Counted from the first letter of the stretch, positions 17,397 to 26,059 are shown. The stretch is DNA of 64,000 bases from Oscillospiraceae bacterium (GCA_017624715.1 JAGAMN010000067.1:26637-90636), one strand, 5' to 3'. The notes: generated from the letters alone by a model not told the origin. Numbers and translations: made by a program.

Positions 17397-17602
17397 GATT
17401 GATTGTCTTTTGTAAATTCAATAATTTCGTTAGGGGTACAATCCAAGATAGAGCAGAGCTTTTCTAGGGTGTTCATAGTAATGGACTTATTACGGCGCAA
17501 ATTGGTGATGGTATATGCACTAAAGCCATTCTTATAAATCAAAGTATAGGTTGTAACGCCCCGCTCCTTCATGGTGCGCCACAAAGGGTTATAGCTGATC
17601 AT
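17393..17602 (-). CDS. Small Cro/CI-type HTH transcriptional regulator
   Basis: 69 residues, a single helix-turn-helix domain of the HTH_26/YozG type (TYTLIYKNGFSAYTITNLRRN, then MNTLEKLCSILDCTPNEIIEF). These are compact DNA-binding repressors without a sensory domain. ATG at 17600-17602 follows AAGGTGG. It is divergent from the damaged Cys-rich gene, with overlapping -35 boxes and a GCAAA-AA-TTTGC palindrome (17666-17677) that may be its operator (inference). The pair is AT-richer than neighbouring genes, which suggests acquisition. Confidence 0.85.
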   Translation of the reverse strand: MISYNPLWRTMKERGVTTYTLIYKNGFSAYTITNLRRNKSITMNTLEKLCSILDCTPNEIIEFTKDNQS

Positions 17603-17631
17603 ACATGCACCACCTTGTAAAGTAGATGCAT

Positions 17632-17660
17632 ATATTATCCACCGAAAAATGCGTCTTGAA
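17632..17660 (-). promoter_or_regulatory. Promoter of the HTH gene
   Basis: Minus strand TTCAAG (17655-17660), 17 bp, TAATAT (17632-17637). Confidence 0.5.
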
Positions 17661-17684
17661 TATTAGCAAAAATTTGCCTATACT
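17656..17684 (+). promoter_or_regulatory. Promoter of the Cys-rich gene
   Basis: TTGAAT (17656-17661), 17 bp, TATACT (17679-17684). Its -35 overlaps that of the divergent HTH promoter; a 12-bp palindrome lies in the spacer. Confidence 0.65.
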
Positions 17685-17715
17685 GTATCTATCAACACGA
17701 TCAGGAGGCAAAAAT

Positions 17716-17925
17716 ACGATTTAGCAGGAACAAGACCCAATACCTAATGAGTGCAGATATTGCAAAAAGGATTGCTACAACTGTGATATTGCTGGAAAGC
17801 GGTGGGTGCTTTCACAAGAGGATGAGCTGCGCACAAAACGCAAAATGCTGGTAAAAGCTGTGGAACGCTTGCAACGGCAAATTCATGAAATCGATCAAGC
17901 ATTAGAAAAAGCTAAGACTGTTTGA
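17716..17925 (+). pseudogene. Small CxxC zinc-ribbon-like protein gene with damaged start
   Basis: The frame codes 66 sense codons from 17725 to TGA at 17923-17925, with C-X2-C-X3-C-X2-C (ECRYCKKDCYNCD) and a basic, coiled-coil-like C-terminal helix, a combination that looks like a real conserved Firmicutes protein. A promoter and AGGAGG (17703-17708) are in place, but the codon at the ideal start position (17716) is ACG and the third codon is TAG (17722-17724). No ATG, GTG or TTG exists in frame before the Cys motif. Either the gene is freshly inactivated or translation starts at a rare codon such as ATA at 17740. Function unknown. Confidence 0.5.
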
Positions 17926-17928
17926 GTA

Positions 17929-18507
17929 TCACAAAGCGGAAATGGCCGCTTCCAGAGCCTTGACGATCTGGTCCAGGGGGAGACTGGGTGTGCCTTGCTC
18001 CGGCAGGTAGGGCACATGGATAAAGCCTACCTTGGTTGCTGTTCCGGCGTAGTGGTGCAGCAGGGTATAGAGAGTATCGTTGCAGACAAATGCTCCGGCA
18101 CTGTTGGATGCAGCGGAGGGAACACCGGCATTACCGATAGCCATGACCATTTTGTTTACGGGAACAGTGGTGAAATAGGCGGCAGGACCATCAGGCACAA
18201 CCGGCTGACCACTGGGCTGAAAGCCTGCATTATCCGGAATTTTGCCGTCCCGGATGTTTACAGCGATCCGTTCCGGAGTCACGGCGCTGCGCCCACCGGC
18301 CTGGCCAATGCACAGGATCGCATCGGGCTTACATTCTTGTGCCAAGGCAAGGACCTTTTCGGCGGCAAGGCCAAAGACGGTGGGGATCTCTAGTTTACAT
18401 AACACATACGAACCTATCTGCTCCGGCAGTGCCTTTACGGCTTCCCAGGCAGGGTTGATGTGTTCGCTGCCAAAGGGATCAAAGCCGGTGATCAGTAATT
18501 TCTGCAT
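17929..18507 (-). CDS. pcp: Pyroglutamyl-peptidase I (C15)
   Basis: Cytoplasmic cysteine peptidase that removes N-terminal pyroglutamate from peptides. 192 residues, slightly short for the family (about 200-215). Catalytic triad Glu79 (TPERIAVN), Cys142 (GAFVCNDTLY) and His164 (GFIHVPY) is intact. ATG follows AGGAGGTG. Monocistronic with its own promoter; convergent with the damaged Cys-rich gene, three bases apart. Confidence 0.95.
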   Translation of the reverse strand: MQKLLITGFDPFGSEHINPAWEAVKALPEQIGSYVLCKLEIPTVFGLAAEKVLALAQECKPDAILCIGQAGGRSAVTPERIAVNIRDGKIPDNAGFQPSGQPVVPDGPAAYFTTVPVNKMVMAIGNAGVPSAASNSAGAFVCNDTLYTLLHHYAGTATKVGFIHVPYLPEQGTPSLPLDQIVKALEAAISAL

Positions 18508-18528
18508 ATCCGCACCTCCTTTTGGAAA

Positions 18529-18557
18529 ATTTTATCATATGGACATGGTTTTGACAA
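18529..18557 (-). promoter_or_regulatory. Promoter of pcp
   Basis: Minus strand TTGTCA (18552-18557), 17 bp, TAAAAT (18529-18534). Confidence 0.75.
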
Positions 18558-18590
18558 GATTAAGACTTCCATTTTTTGATATGAAGGTGT

Positions 18591-18596
18591 ATAATA
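18591..18596 (+). promoter_or_regulatory. -10 box of the galK promoter
   Basis: TATAAT about 50 bases before the galK start. No clear -35 at 16-18 bp, so an activator may be needed. Confidence 0.45.
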
Positions 18597-18646
18597 TGTA
18601 AGTTAAAACTTTTCGTATGGCAAAATCCGCTAAGGAGGACATACTT

Positions 18647-19861
18647 ATGAATCAAAAATTGACATTGACCGCTGCCCGGGCGACTGCGCTGAAGACCGGC
18701 TTCGAGGGCGTTTTCGGCAACAGCCCGGAGCGCTATTTCTCTGCTCCCGGCCGTACCGAGATCGGTGGTAACCATACCGACCATCAGCGGGGTCATGTGC
18801 TGGCCGCTGCGGTGAATCTGGATACCAATGCTGCGGTGCGGCTGAACGGAACGAACCTGATCCGCGTCCAGTCTGCCGGCTATCCCATGTGCCAGGTGGA
18901 CATCACTGACCTGACCCCCAAGGCCGATGAGATCAATTCCACCGCTGCGCTGATTCGTGGAGTGGCTGCCCGTTTTGCTCAGCTGGGCTGTGAAGTGAAG
19001 GGCTTTGATGCCTATGTGGAATCCACCGTTCTGCCCGGCTCCGGTCTTTCTTCTTCCGCTGCCTTTGAAGTGCTGATCGGCACCATTATCAACCACCTGT
19101 TCTTCGGGGGTCGGACAAGCCAGCCCCAGGTGGCTATGATCGGCCAGTATGCGGAAAATGTGTTCTTCGGCAAGCCTTGTGGCTTGATGGACCAGACCGC
19201 TTCCGCGGTGGGTGGCATGATCACCATCGACTTCCTCAATAAGGATCATCCCGTCATCGAAACCGTGGACTTTGATTTTGCTTCCTGCGGTCATGCCCTG
19301 TGCATCATCGACAGCCGGGCCAGCCATGCGGATCTGACCGATGAGTATGCCGCCATCACTCAGGAGATGAAGTCCGTCTGTGCCCACTTTGGCAAGGATG
19401 TGCTGACGGAGATCGACGAAAAAGACTTCTATGCTGCTATCCCTGCGCTGCGGGAGAAGTGTGGCGACCGGGCGGTGCTGCGCTGCATTCACTTCTATGC
19501 CGATAACGCACGGGTGCCCATGCAGGTGGAAGCCCTGCGCAAGGGTGATTTTGCTGCGTTCCTGAGAATGGTCAAGGAAAGCGGCCATTCTTCCTGGATG
19601 TATCTTCAGAATGTCATTCCTGCGGGCTACAAGGCACACCAGGATGTGGCTGTGACCTTGTGCCTGTGTGACCATTATCTGCAAGGCCAGGGTGCATACC
19701 GTGTCCACGGCGGCGGCTTTGCCGGTACGGTCCAGGCCTTTGTGCCCTTTGAAATCCTGGAAGATTTCCGTAAGGGTATCGACAGCGCTCTGGGCGAGGG
19801 TGCATGCCATGTGCTGTCCATCCGGCCCCAGGGCGGCGTAGAAGCATTTGTGGAGGAATAA
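18647..19861 (+). CDS. galK: Galactokinase
   Basis: First enzyme of the Leloir pathway; phosphorylates galactose at C1. 404 residues from the ATG after AAGGAGG. Substrate signature GRTEIGGNHTDHQRG at about 36-50 and GHMP ATP-binding motif LPGSGLSSSAAF near 127-138. A C-terminal GGGFAGT motif is present. galT follows four bases after the stop region, so the two are one transcript. The substrate would come from the alpha-galactosidase at the left edge of the window or from galactoside uptake. Confidence 0.96.
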   Translation: MNQKLTLTAARATALKTGFEGVFGNSPERYFSAPGRTEIGGNHTDHQRGHVLAAAVNLDTNAAVRLNGTNLIRVQSAGYPMCQVDITDLTPKADEINSTAALIRGVAARFAQLGCEVKGFDAYVESTVLPGSGLSSSAAFEVLIGTIINHLFFGGRTSQPQVAMIGQYAENVFFGKPCGLMDQTASAVGGMITIDFLNKDHPVIETVDFDFASCGHALCIIDSRASHADLTDEYAAITQEMKSVCAHFGKDVLTEIDEKDFYAAIPALREKCGDRAVLRCIHFYADNARVPMQVEALRKGDFAAFLRMVKESGHSSWMYLQNVIPAGYKAHQDVAVTLCLCDHYLQGQGAYRVHGGGFAGTVQAFVPFEILEDFRKGIDSALGEGACHVLSIRPQGGVEAFVEE

Positions 19862-19864
19862 GCC

Positions 19865-21358
19865 GTGCAGATCGAAACCTACATTGATTCTCTTGTTTCC
19901 TATGCCATGAATGCCGGTTTGGCAGAGCCCTGCGATCATATGGTGCTGACCAACCGGCTGCTGGACCTGCTGGGATTGGATGCCTATAATCCTTCCGAAG
20001 AGCCTCAGACTGAGGACTTGGAGGAAATTCTGGGCGCTATGCTGGATTTTGCTGTTGAGAAGGGTCTGTGCGATGACAATATCACCGCCCGGGATCTCTA
20101 CGACACCCGGATTATGGGCGCGCTGACTCCTATGCCCCGGGAAGTGATTAAGGTCTTCCGAGAAAAGTATGCGGCTAATCCTGTGGAAGCCACGGATTGG
20201 TACTACAAATTCAGCTGCGATACCGACTACATACGCCGTTACCGCATTGCCAAGGATATGCGTTGGAAATATGCCGGCGAGTATGGCGAGATGGACATCA
20301 CCGTCAACCTGAGCAAGCCTGAAAAGGACCCCAAGGCCATTGCCGCCGCCAAGAATGCGCCCCAGTCCAGCTATCCCAAGTGCCAGCTGTGCGCGGAGAA
20401 TGAGGGCTATGCCGGCCGGATGAACCATCCTGCACGGGAAAACCACCGGATCATTCCCATCACCGTCTGCGGGGAACCCTGGTGCCTGCAGTATTCCCCT
20501 TATGTATACTATAATGAACACTGCATCGTGTTCAATTCCAAGCACATTCCCATGAAGATCGACCGGTCTGCTTTTGAGAAGCTTTTAAGCTTTGTGACGG
20601 AGTTTCCGCACTACTTTGTGGGCTCCAATGCGGACCTGCCTATCGTGGGCGGTTCGATTTTGAGCCACGAGCATTTCCAGGGCGGTCACTACACCTTTGC
20701 CATGGAAACTGCCCCGGTAGAAAAGGCAGTGACCTTTGCCGGTTACGAAGATATTTCTGCCGGTATTGTCAAGTGGCCCATGAGTGTGCTGCGGTTGACC
20801 GGCGCTGATCCTGTGCGGATCGCCGATCTGGCAGACAAGATTCTGAATTGCTGGAGAGGCTACTTCGACGAAAGCGTGGGCGTGATCGCCTTCTCCGATG
20901 GCGAACCCCACAACACCATTACCCCCATTGCAAGACGCAGGGGAGAGGATTATGAGCTGGATCTGGTGCTGCGGTGCAACATAACCACCCAGGAGCATCC
21001 TCTGGGCGTGTTCCATCCCCACACGGACAAGCACCACATCAAGAAGGAGAACATCGGCCTCATCGAGGTTATGGGCCTTGCGGTTTTGCCCAGCCGACTG
21101 AAGAAGGAACTCACCGATCTGGCGGATGCGCTGGTGGCCGGCAAGGATATTCGTGCCGACGCAGTGCTGGAAAAACACGCTGATTGGGTGGATGAATTGA
21201 AAAAGCAGTATACATTTACGGCAGAAAATTCCATAAACATCCTCTTGCAGGAGACCGGAAAGGTATTTGCCGGGGTTCTGGAGGATGCCGGCGTATACAA
21301 GCGGACACCGGAAGGCCAGGCTGCTTTCGAGCGGTTTGTTGCTGCGGTGAACGGCTAA
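19865..21358 (+). CDS. galT: UDP-glucose--hexose-1-phosphate uridylyltransferase, class II
   Basis: Transfers UMP from UDP-glucose to galactose 1-phosphate. 497 residues, the length of the Firmicutes class II GalT (HIT-superfamily enzymes of E. coli type are about 350). ILSHEHFQGG near 265 holds the histidines of the active site. It begins with GTG three bases after the galK stop, without a strong ribosome site of its own, so it is probably translated by coupling. galE is not in the window. Confidence 0.95.
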   Translation: MQIETYIDSLVSYAMNAGLAEPCDHMVLTNRLLDLLGLDAYNPSEEPQTEDLEEILGAMLDFAVEKGLCDDNITARDLYDTRIMGALTPMPREVIKVFREKYAANPVEATDWYYKFSCDTDYIRRYRIAKDMRWKYAGEYGEMDITVNLSKPEKDPKAIAAAKNAPQSSYPKCQLCAENEGYAGRMNHPARENHRIIPITVCGEPWCLQYSPYVYYNEHCIVFNSKHIPMKIDRSAFEKLLSFVTEFPHYFVGSNADLPIVGGSILSHEHFQGGHYTFAMETAPVEKAVTFAGYEDISAGIVKWPMSVLRLTGADPVRIADLADKILNCWRGYFDESVGVIAFSDGEPHNTITPIARRRGEDYELDLVLRCNITTQEHPLGVFHPHTDKHHIKKENIGLIEVMGLAVLPSRLKKELTDLADALVAGKDIRADAVLEKHADWVDELKKQYTFTAENSINILLQETGKVFAGVLEDAGVYKRTPEGQAAFERFVAAVNG

Positions 21359-21366
21359 ACAGATAA

Positions 21367-21394
21367 AACTCCCACCGGCACGCCGGTGGGAGTT
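21367..21394. terminator. Bidirectional terminator between galT and mtlD
   Basis: Near-perfect 12-13 bp stem (21367-21379 with 21382-21394), with T-rich flanks on both strands; serves both convergent genes. Confidence 0.85.
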
Positions 21395-21397
21395 CAT

Positions 21398-22537
21398 TTA
21401 TTTCATGGAGTTGTAGGCTGCCAGAACCTGTTCGGCGGCGGGGCCTTCAATGCCGGTGATCTCGGTCAAAGTACCGATGACGCCCTTCTCGGCGATCATG
21501 GCCTGCAGCTGCACGCTCTGGGGATCTTCCGGATTGTCGTAGAGCATAGCGGCGGCAACGCCGATGGCATAGTTGTCAACGGGCAGGCCGTAGGCCATGG
21601 CCAGCTTCATGGGGCCCACCAGACGGTCGTTGGGAGCCAGTTTCCGCATGGGCTCACGGGCAACACGCTTCACTTCGTCCACCAGGTAGGGGTTGCGGAA
21701 ACGGTTGACGGCGGTGGCGGAGTAGGCTGTCATAGCCTCAGGTGCGAAGCCGTGACGCTGGCACAGAGCCGCACTGCACTCGGCCATCACGCCGGTGACG
21801 ATCTTCTCGATCTCAGGGTCGTTAATGGATTCGCGGATGGTGTTGTGACCCTTGACGCAGCCCAGGCAGGCGGTAATGCAGTGGGGTCCGTTGAAGCCGT
21901 AGAGCTTCCGCTCCAGGTAGGGCTCCAGCTTGTCGACAATCTCCATACCGGCAAGGCCACCGAAATCGCCCTTGATACCGGCACGCTCCACATCCCACTC
22001 GCAGTGACGCTCCACCATCACATCGGTGATATTCTCACTGCGGAAGGGAGGGACGATCCGGTCAACAACACAGTCGGGGAAGCCAACGAATTCGTCGGCG
22101 TAGGCCTTGTCCTCGTCGCTGAGGCGATCGTAGATATGCGCCTTCAGCTGAGAAGAAGCACGGATGGCGTTCTCGCAGGCGATGATGTTCATACAGGACT
22201 TAACACCGGCGGCCCGGCGGGCAGCAATGCCGGCAGCAAAGGCACCGGCGATCCGGGGCAGGATGGTCAGACCCACGGCGGTGGTGGCCAGCGCGGCATC
22301 AATAAATTCATTCGCCAGCTCGGGAGCGGTGGAATTCATGGCGGAGATGTTGGTTACGGTTACAGCCTCTTGAGTTTCGTCCACAATGTGGATGGTGTAT
22401 TCCTTACGGGTGTTGATGGCATCCAGCAGAGGCTGGAACACATCGGCAAACAGCACATGATAGCCTGCCTTTTCCAGCAGCAGACCAATAAAACCGCGAC
22501 CAATGTTGCCACCGCCGAACATAATTGCCTTTTTCAT
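21398..22537 (-). CDS. mtlD: Mannitol-1-phosphate 5-dehydrogenase
   Basis: NAD-dependent conversion of mannitol 1-phosphate to fructose 6-phosphate. 379 residues; Rossmann motif GGGNIGRGF at 8-16, and the Lys/Asn/His catalytic region of polyol long-chain dehydrogenases (KLYGFNGPHCITACLG near 215). ATG (22535-22537) follows GGAGG. A single gene with its own consensus promoter; no mannitol PTS gene is adjacent, unlike the usual mtlA-mtlF-mtlD operon. Confidence 0.92.
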   Translation of the reverse strand: MKKAIMFGGGNIGRGFIGLLLEKAGYHVLFADVFQPLLDAINTRKEYTIHIVDETQEAVTVTNISAMNSTAPELANEFIDAALATTAVGLTILPRIAGAFAAGIAARRAAGVKSCMNIIACENAIRASSQLKAHIYDRLSDEDKAYADEFVGFPDCVVDRIVPPFRSENITDVMVERHCEWDVERAGIKGDFGGLAGMEIVDKLEPYLERKLYGFNGPHCITACLGCVKGHNTIRESINDPEIEKIVTGVMAECSAALCQRHGFAPEAMTAYSATAVNRFRNPYLVDEVKRVAREPMRKLAPNDRLVGPMKLAMAYGLPVDNYAIGVAAAMLYDNPEDPQSVQLQAMIAEKGVIGTLTEITGIEGPAAEQVLAAYNSMK

Positions 22538-22584
22538 AAGAAACCTCCAAATGTATGTCATTACAAGGCTAAGTTAACTTTAGC

Positions 22585-22613
22585 ATCATACCACATATGG
22601 ACAAAAATGTCAA
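22585..22613 (-). promoter_or_regulatory. Promoter of mtlD
   Basis: Minus strand TTGACA (22608-22613), 17 bp, TATGAT (22585-22590). Confidence 0.88.
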
Positions 22614-22644
22614 TTTATAGGAAAAAAAATCGTGTACGCTGGAG

Positions 22645-22677
22645 CAAAAAAATCGTGGGCACCGAAGTGCCCACGAT
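22645..22677 (-). terminator. Intrinsic terminator of rpsB-tsf
   Basis: Perfect 11-bp stem (22652-22662 with 22667-22677) with CGAA loop, seven T on the minus strand. Confidence 0.92.
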
Positions 22678-22693
22678 TGTGTTTAAAAGGGAA

Positions 22694-23620
22694 TTACTTC
22701 TTGGCGCCGGCGATCTGAGCGGCAACCTCATCAGCAAAGTTCTCTTCCTTCTTCTCAATGCCCTCACCCTTGATGTAGTGGATAGCATTGACGAAGGTGA
22801 TCTTGCCGCCCTGCTTCTTGGCAGCGTCAGCAATGTAGCCAGCGACGTCGCCCTTAAACAGGTCGCCACGGACAAAGTCCTGCTGCAGCAGGCAGTTCTC
22901 CTTGTAGAAAGCAGCGATCTTGCCCTGAGCGATCTTCTCCTTGACCTGAGCGGGCTTGGAAGCCATCTTGGGATCGTTGTCCATCAGAGCAACCTGAACA
23001 GCCAGCTCCTTGTCAACTTCAGCCTGGGGAACCAGAGCCTTGTCCCAGTACTTGGGGTTCATAGCAGCGATCTGCATAGCCACGTTCTTACCGACCTCGG
23101 TAGCGTCAGCGTTCTCAACAGCCAGGTTGACCAGAACACCGTGGGTGCCGCCGGCGTGGACATAAGCAACGCTGACGTTCTCGGCGTAACGGTCGAAACG
23201 GCGGATCTGCATGTTCTCACCGATGGACATGACCTTCTCCTGCATGATCTCGGTGACGGTCAGGTTGGAGTTGGGGTAGGTGCAAGCCTTCAGAGCCTCA
23301 ACATCAGCGGGGTTCTGGGTAGCAACAACGACAGCCAGGTTCTTGACCAGATCCAGGAAGGAATCGGTCTTGGCAGCGAAGTCAGTCTCGGAGTTGACCT
23401 CGATGACAACGCCCACGCCGTCAACGACGGTAGCGTAAGCAACGCCTTCTGCAGCGATGCGGTCAGCCTTCTTGGCAGCCTTGGCCAGGCCCTTCTCACG
23501 CAGCCAGTCAACAGCCTTTTCCATATCACCGTCGGTAGCAGCCAGAGCAGCCTTGCAGTCCATCATGCCGACGTTGGTCATTTCACGCAGCTTCTTAACA
23601 TCTTGAGCAGTAAAAGCCAT
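22694..23620 (-). CDS. tsf: Translation elongation factor Ts
   Basis: Nucleotide exchange factor for EF-Tu. 308 residues. The N-terminal UBA-like domain (VKKLREMTNVGMMDCKAAL, GLAKAAKKADRIAAEG) and the exchange core are typical. It follows rpsB by 35 bases in the conserved rpsB-tsf operon and is followed by a strong terminator. ATG has an AGGAGG site. Confidence 0.98.
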   Translation of the reverse strand: MAFTAQDVKKLREMTNVGMMDCKAALAATDGDMEKAVDWLREKGLAKAAKKADRIAAEGVAYATVVDGVGVVIEVNSETDFAAKTDSFLDLVKNLAVVVATQNPADVEALKACTYPNSNLTVTEIMQEKVMSIGENMQIRRFDRYAENVSVAYVHAGGTHGVLVNLAVENADATEVGKNVAMQIAAMNPKYWDKALVPQAEVDKELAVQVALMDNDPKMASKPAQVKEKIAQGKIAAFYKENCLLQQDFVRGDLFKGDVAGYIADAAKKQGGKITFVNAIHYIKGEGIEKKEENFADEVAAQIAGAKK

Positions 23621-23655
23621 TTTGTTATCCTCCTAAAGTATTCAGTAGTTAGAAA

Positions 23656-24390
23656 TTACTCAGCAACGGGAGCCTCGACAGCCTCGGTAGCCTCGACAGC
23701 AGCGTCCTCGCCCTGGCGGCCCTCGATGATGGCACCGGCCATAGCGGAGGCGATCAGGCGAATGGCGCGGATAGCGTCGTCGTTGCCGGGGATAACGTAG
23801 TCGATCTCGTCGGGATCGCAGTTGGTGTCAACGATAGCAACAATGGGGATGTTCAGCTTGTGAGCCTCAGCAATGGCGTTGCGCTCACGGCGGGGGTCAA
23901 CGATGAACAGAGCAGCGGGGATCTTCTTCATTTCCTTAACGCCGCCCAGATACTTCTCCAGCTTCTCGATCTCGCCCTGCAGCTTGATGACTTCCTTCTT
24001 GGGCAGCATTGCGAAAGTGCCGTCCTCTTCCATCTTGCGCAGCTGAGCCAGACGGTCGATACGGGTACGCATGGTGCGGAAGTTGGTCAGCATACCACCC
24101 AGCCAACGAGCGTTGACATAGTAGCTACCGCAGCGGGCAGCCTCTTCCTTGATAGCGTCCTGAGCCTGCTTCTTGGTGCCGACGAACAGCACGTTGCCAC
24201 CGTTAGCGGAGGTCTCGCGCACGAAGTTGTAAGCCTCCTCCAGCTTCTTAACGGTCTTCTGCAGGTCGATGATGTGGATACCGTTACGCTCGGTGTAGAT
24301 GTAGGTACCCATCTTGGGGTTCCAGCGGCGGGTCTGGTGACCGAAGTGTACGCCGGCCTCCAGCAGTTGTTTCATAGATACGACAGCCAT
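23656..24390 (-). CDS. rpsB: 30S ribosomal protein S2
   Basis: Small-subunit protein needed for S1 binding and 30S assembly. 244 residues from the ATG at 24388-24390, which follows AAAGGAG; an upstream in-frame Met lies within the leader. Signatures [32 protein letters not shown] and [12 protein letters not shown] are intact. The C-terminal tail is Ala/Glu/Val-rich. Cotranscribed with tsf. A leader of about 127 bases could hold autoregulatory structure. Confidence 0.98.
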   Translation of the reverse strand: MAVVSMKQLLEAGVHFGHQTRRWNPKMGTYIYTERNGIHIIDLQKTVKKLEEAYNFVRETSANGGNVLFVGTKKQAQDAIKEEAARCGSYYVNARWLGGMLTNFRTMRTRIDRLAQLRKMEEDGTFAMLPKKEVIKLQGEIEKLEKYLGGVKEMKKIPAALFIVDPRRERNAIAEAHKLNIPIVAIVDTNCDPDEIDYVIPGNDDAIRAIRLIASAMAGAIIEGRQGEDAAVEATEAVEAPVAE

Positions 24391-24523
24391 TTTGATATTC
24401 TCCTTTTTGTTTGTTCCTCCACCCCGCTTCAATCTCGCATTGCCCGTTCTTTCGAACACTTGGGATGCGATAACCGGGTGTGTGGGATGATAATGTCACG
24501 GGCCTTTTTGCCCATGCCGAAAC

Positions 24524-24552
24524 ATTATATCCGATTAGGTGTGGATTTGCAA
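24524..24552 (-). promoter_or_regulatory. Promoter of rpsB-tsf
   Basis: Minus strand TTGCAA (24547-24552), 17 bp, TATAAT (24524-24529). Confidence 0.85.
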
Positions 24553-24590
24553 GTATTTTTTCCAAATTTTTTCAGAAAAATTCTACAAAA

Positions 24591-24878
24591 TTACAAACAA
24601 AAAGGCAGGCCGAATTTGTGACGGGGGAACAGACATTCATTGGGCTTGATATCCACAAGGATAATATCCGGTCCGATCCTGCGGATGCACTCCCAGGGGA
24701 TCACAAAATCGTCTTTTCTGCCGAGAACGCCGAAAAAACGACAAGGGCCGGGAACGACCAGTGCCCGGACATGGCCGCAGGGAATCTCTACCTCCACATC
24801 CGACACAAATCCCAGCCGCCGACCGTCGCACAGACAGATGACTTCTTTGCATTGCAGCTCCGTGATCCTGGTGCCCAT
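24591..24878 (-). CDS. YlmC/YmxH family sporulation protein (PRC-barrel)
   Basis: 95 residues, single PRC-barrel-like beta domain (ELQCKEVICLCDGRRLGFVSDVEVE, IPWECIRRIGPDIILVDI). The family is found in spore formers, often beside sigG; its molecular role is not well known. Of two candidate ATGs, the one at 24876-24878 has seven-base spacing to GGGAGG, the other only one base. It lies downstream of sigG on the same strand, separated by a family B repeat. Confidence 0.85.
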   Translation of the reverse strand: MGTRITELQCKEVICLCDGRRLGFVSDVEVEIPCGHVRALVVPGPCRFFGVLGRKDDFVIPWECIRRIGPDIILVDIKPNECLFPRHKFGLPFCL

Positions 24879-24976
24879 ACGCATACCTCCCCCAAAAGAT
24901 GGTAAAGGATATGCGCATGGGAAAGGGGATATGCCGACCATAAAAATTTGCCCTCTACAAGAAAACTGTAGGTTTT

Positions 24977-25104
24977 GTCATTCTGAGCGCAGCGCAGCGA
25001 AGTCGAAGAATCCGTTTTTTCCTGCCGCCAAAGGCGGTGCGGTGCATAGCACCGCAGGATGCGGATCCTTCGACTGCGGGCATTCGTCCTCCGCTCAGGA
25101 TGAC
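24977..25104. repeat. Intergenic inverted repeat, family B copy 2
   Basis: 128 bp bounded by GTCATTCTGAGCG (24977-24989) and CGCTCAGGATGAC (25092-25104), with the same GTCGAAGAATCCGT/GGATCCTTCGAC inner pairing as copy 1. Sits between sigG and the ylmC-like gene. Confidence 0.75.
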
Positions 25105-25134
25105 GGCCCCCTTAAAGGGCGATTGCTTGCCCGG

Positions 25135-25914
25135 TTACGATACACTAACGCTTTTCCGCATGGCGCTGATGGCGCCTTTTTCCAGCCGTGAGACCTGGGC
25201 CTGAGAGATGCCCAGAACACCGGCTACCTCCATCTGGGTTTTGCCGTCATAAAATCGCAGGGAAAGGATCTGCTTTTCCCGGTCGTTTAATGCCTGAAAG
25301 GCGCTGCGCAGGGTGATGTGCTCCATCCAGTTGCCTTCGGTGTTTTTTGTGTCACGAACCTGGTCCATCACCGTTAATGGGTCACCGCCGTCAGCATACA
25401 CGGGGTCGTGCAGGCTTACCGGGGCACAGACCGCATCCAAAGCCTGACTCACATCGGCTTCCGGGAGCTGTAATTCTTTGGAGATTTCCTCCAAAGTAGG
25501 TTCCCGGCCCAACTGCAGGAGCAGATATTCCTTACATTGCAGCACCCGGTAGGCCACATCCCGGATGGAGCGGGATACCCGGATGGCACTGTTATCTCGC
25601 AGGTATCGCCGCACTTCTCCGGCGATCATGGGAACGCCGTAGGTGGAAAACCGGACTTGTTTGGTGGGGTCAAAGTTGGAAATGGCTTTTATTAGGCCGA
25701 TGCAGCCCACCTGAAACAGATCGTCGGGGCTTTCGCCCCGTTTGTCAAACCGTTGAATAACGGAAAGCACCAACCGGAGATTGCCTTCGATCAGTGCCTG
25801 CCGGGCGTTTTCGTCGCCAAGATTTGCTTTTTGCAGTAATTCGTCCATCTGGGCAGGGGTCAATGTTTTTAAACGGGCGGTGTTTACACCGCAGATCTCT
25901 ACCTTTCCCTGCAT
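25135..25914 (-). CDS. sigG: RNA polymerase sporulation sigma factor G
   Basis: Forespore-specific late sigma factor. 259 residues; the N-terminal KVEICGVNTARLKTL is the diagnostic SigG start, followed by region 2 (NLRLVLSVIQRF, FQVGCIGLIKAI, RFSTYGVPMIAGEVRRYLRDN), region 3 and region 4 (ISQAQVSRLEKGAI HTH). ATG (25912-25914) follows AGGAGG. Usually found with spoIIGA-sigE, which are not here. I could not place a sigma-F/G promoter with confidence in the upstream 140 bases. It is the best evidence that the organism sporulates. Confidence 0.96.
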   Translation of the reverse strand: MQGKVEICGVNTARLKTLTPAQMDELLQKANLGDENARQALIEGNLRLVLSVIQRFDKRGESPDDLFQVGCIGLIKAISNFDPTKQVRFSTYGVPMIAGEVRRYLRDNSAIRVSRSIRDVAYRVLQCKEYLLLQLGREPTLEEISKELQLPEADVSQALDAVCAPVSLHDPVYADGGDPLTVMDQVRDTKNTEGNWMEHITLRSAFQALNDREKQILSLRFYDGKTQMEVAGVLGISQAQVSRLEKGAISAMRKSVSVS

Positions 25915-26010
25915 GGTGATCCTCCTGTGAAAAATGGTAATACCAGTATTTCCATTTGCCAAGAGAAGATACCTGAAAAAACTTTTGCTTGCTTATCGGG
26001 ATAAGGAAAT

Positions 26011-26039
26011 GCGCAGGATGCTCATGCAGCATCCTGCGC
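26011..26039 (-). terminator. Probable terminator hairpin after the GH3 gene
   Basis: Perfect 12-bp stem (26011-26022 with 26028-26039); the minus-strand tail is only ATTTCC, so termination is likely but not certain. Confidence 0.5.
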
Positions 26040-26059
26040 AAAGTGGTTGGTATATAGGA

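Noticed and set aside
17716-17725. In-frame TAG as pyrrolysine or other recoding
   Set aside because: There is no pyl gene or recoding element in view and the preceding codon is not a start, so damage to the start region is simpler.
18560-20545. A 661-codon open frame on the minus strand
   Set aside because: It is antisense to galK and galT, which are complete with ribosome sites and motifs. It has no family features and reflects high-GC codon bias.
21386-23800. An 804-codon open frame on the plus strand
   Set aside because: It runs antisense through mtlD and tsf and even through their intergenic terminator; no ribosome site and no recognisable domain.
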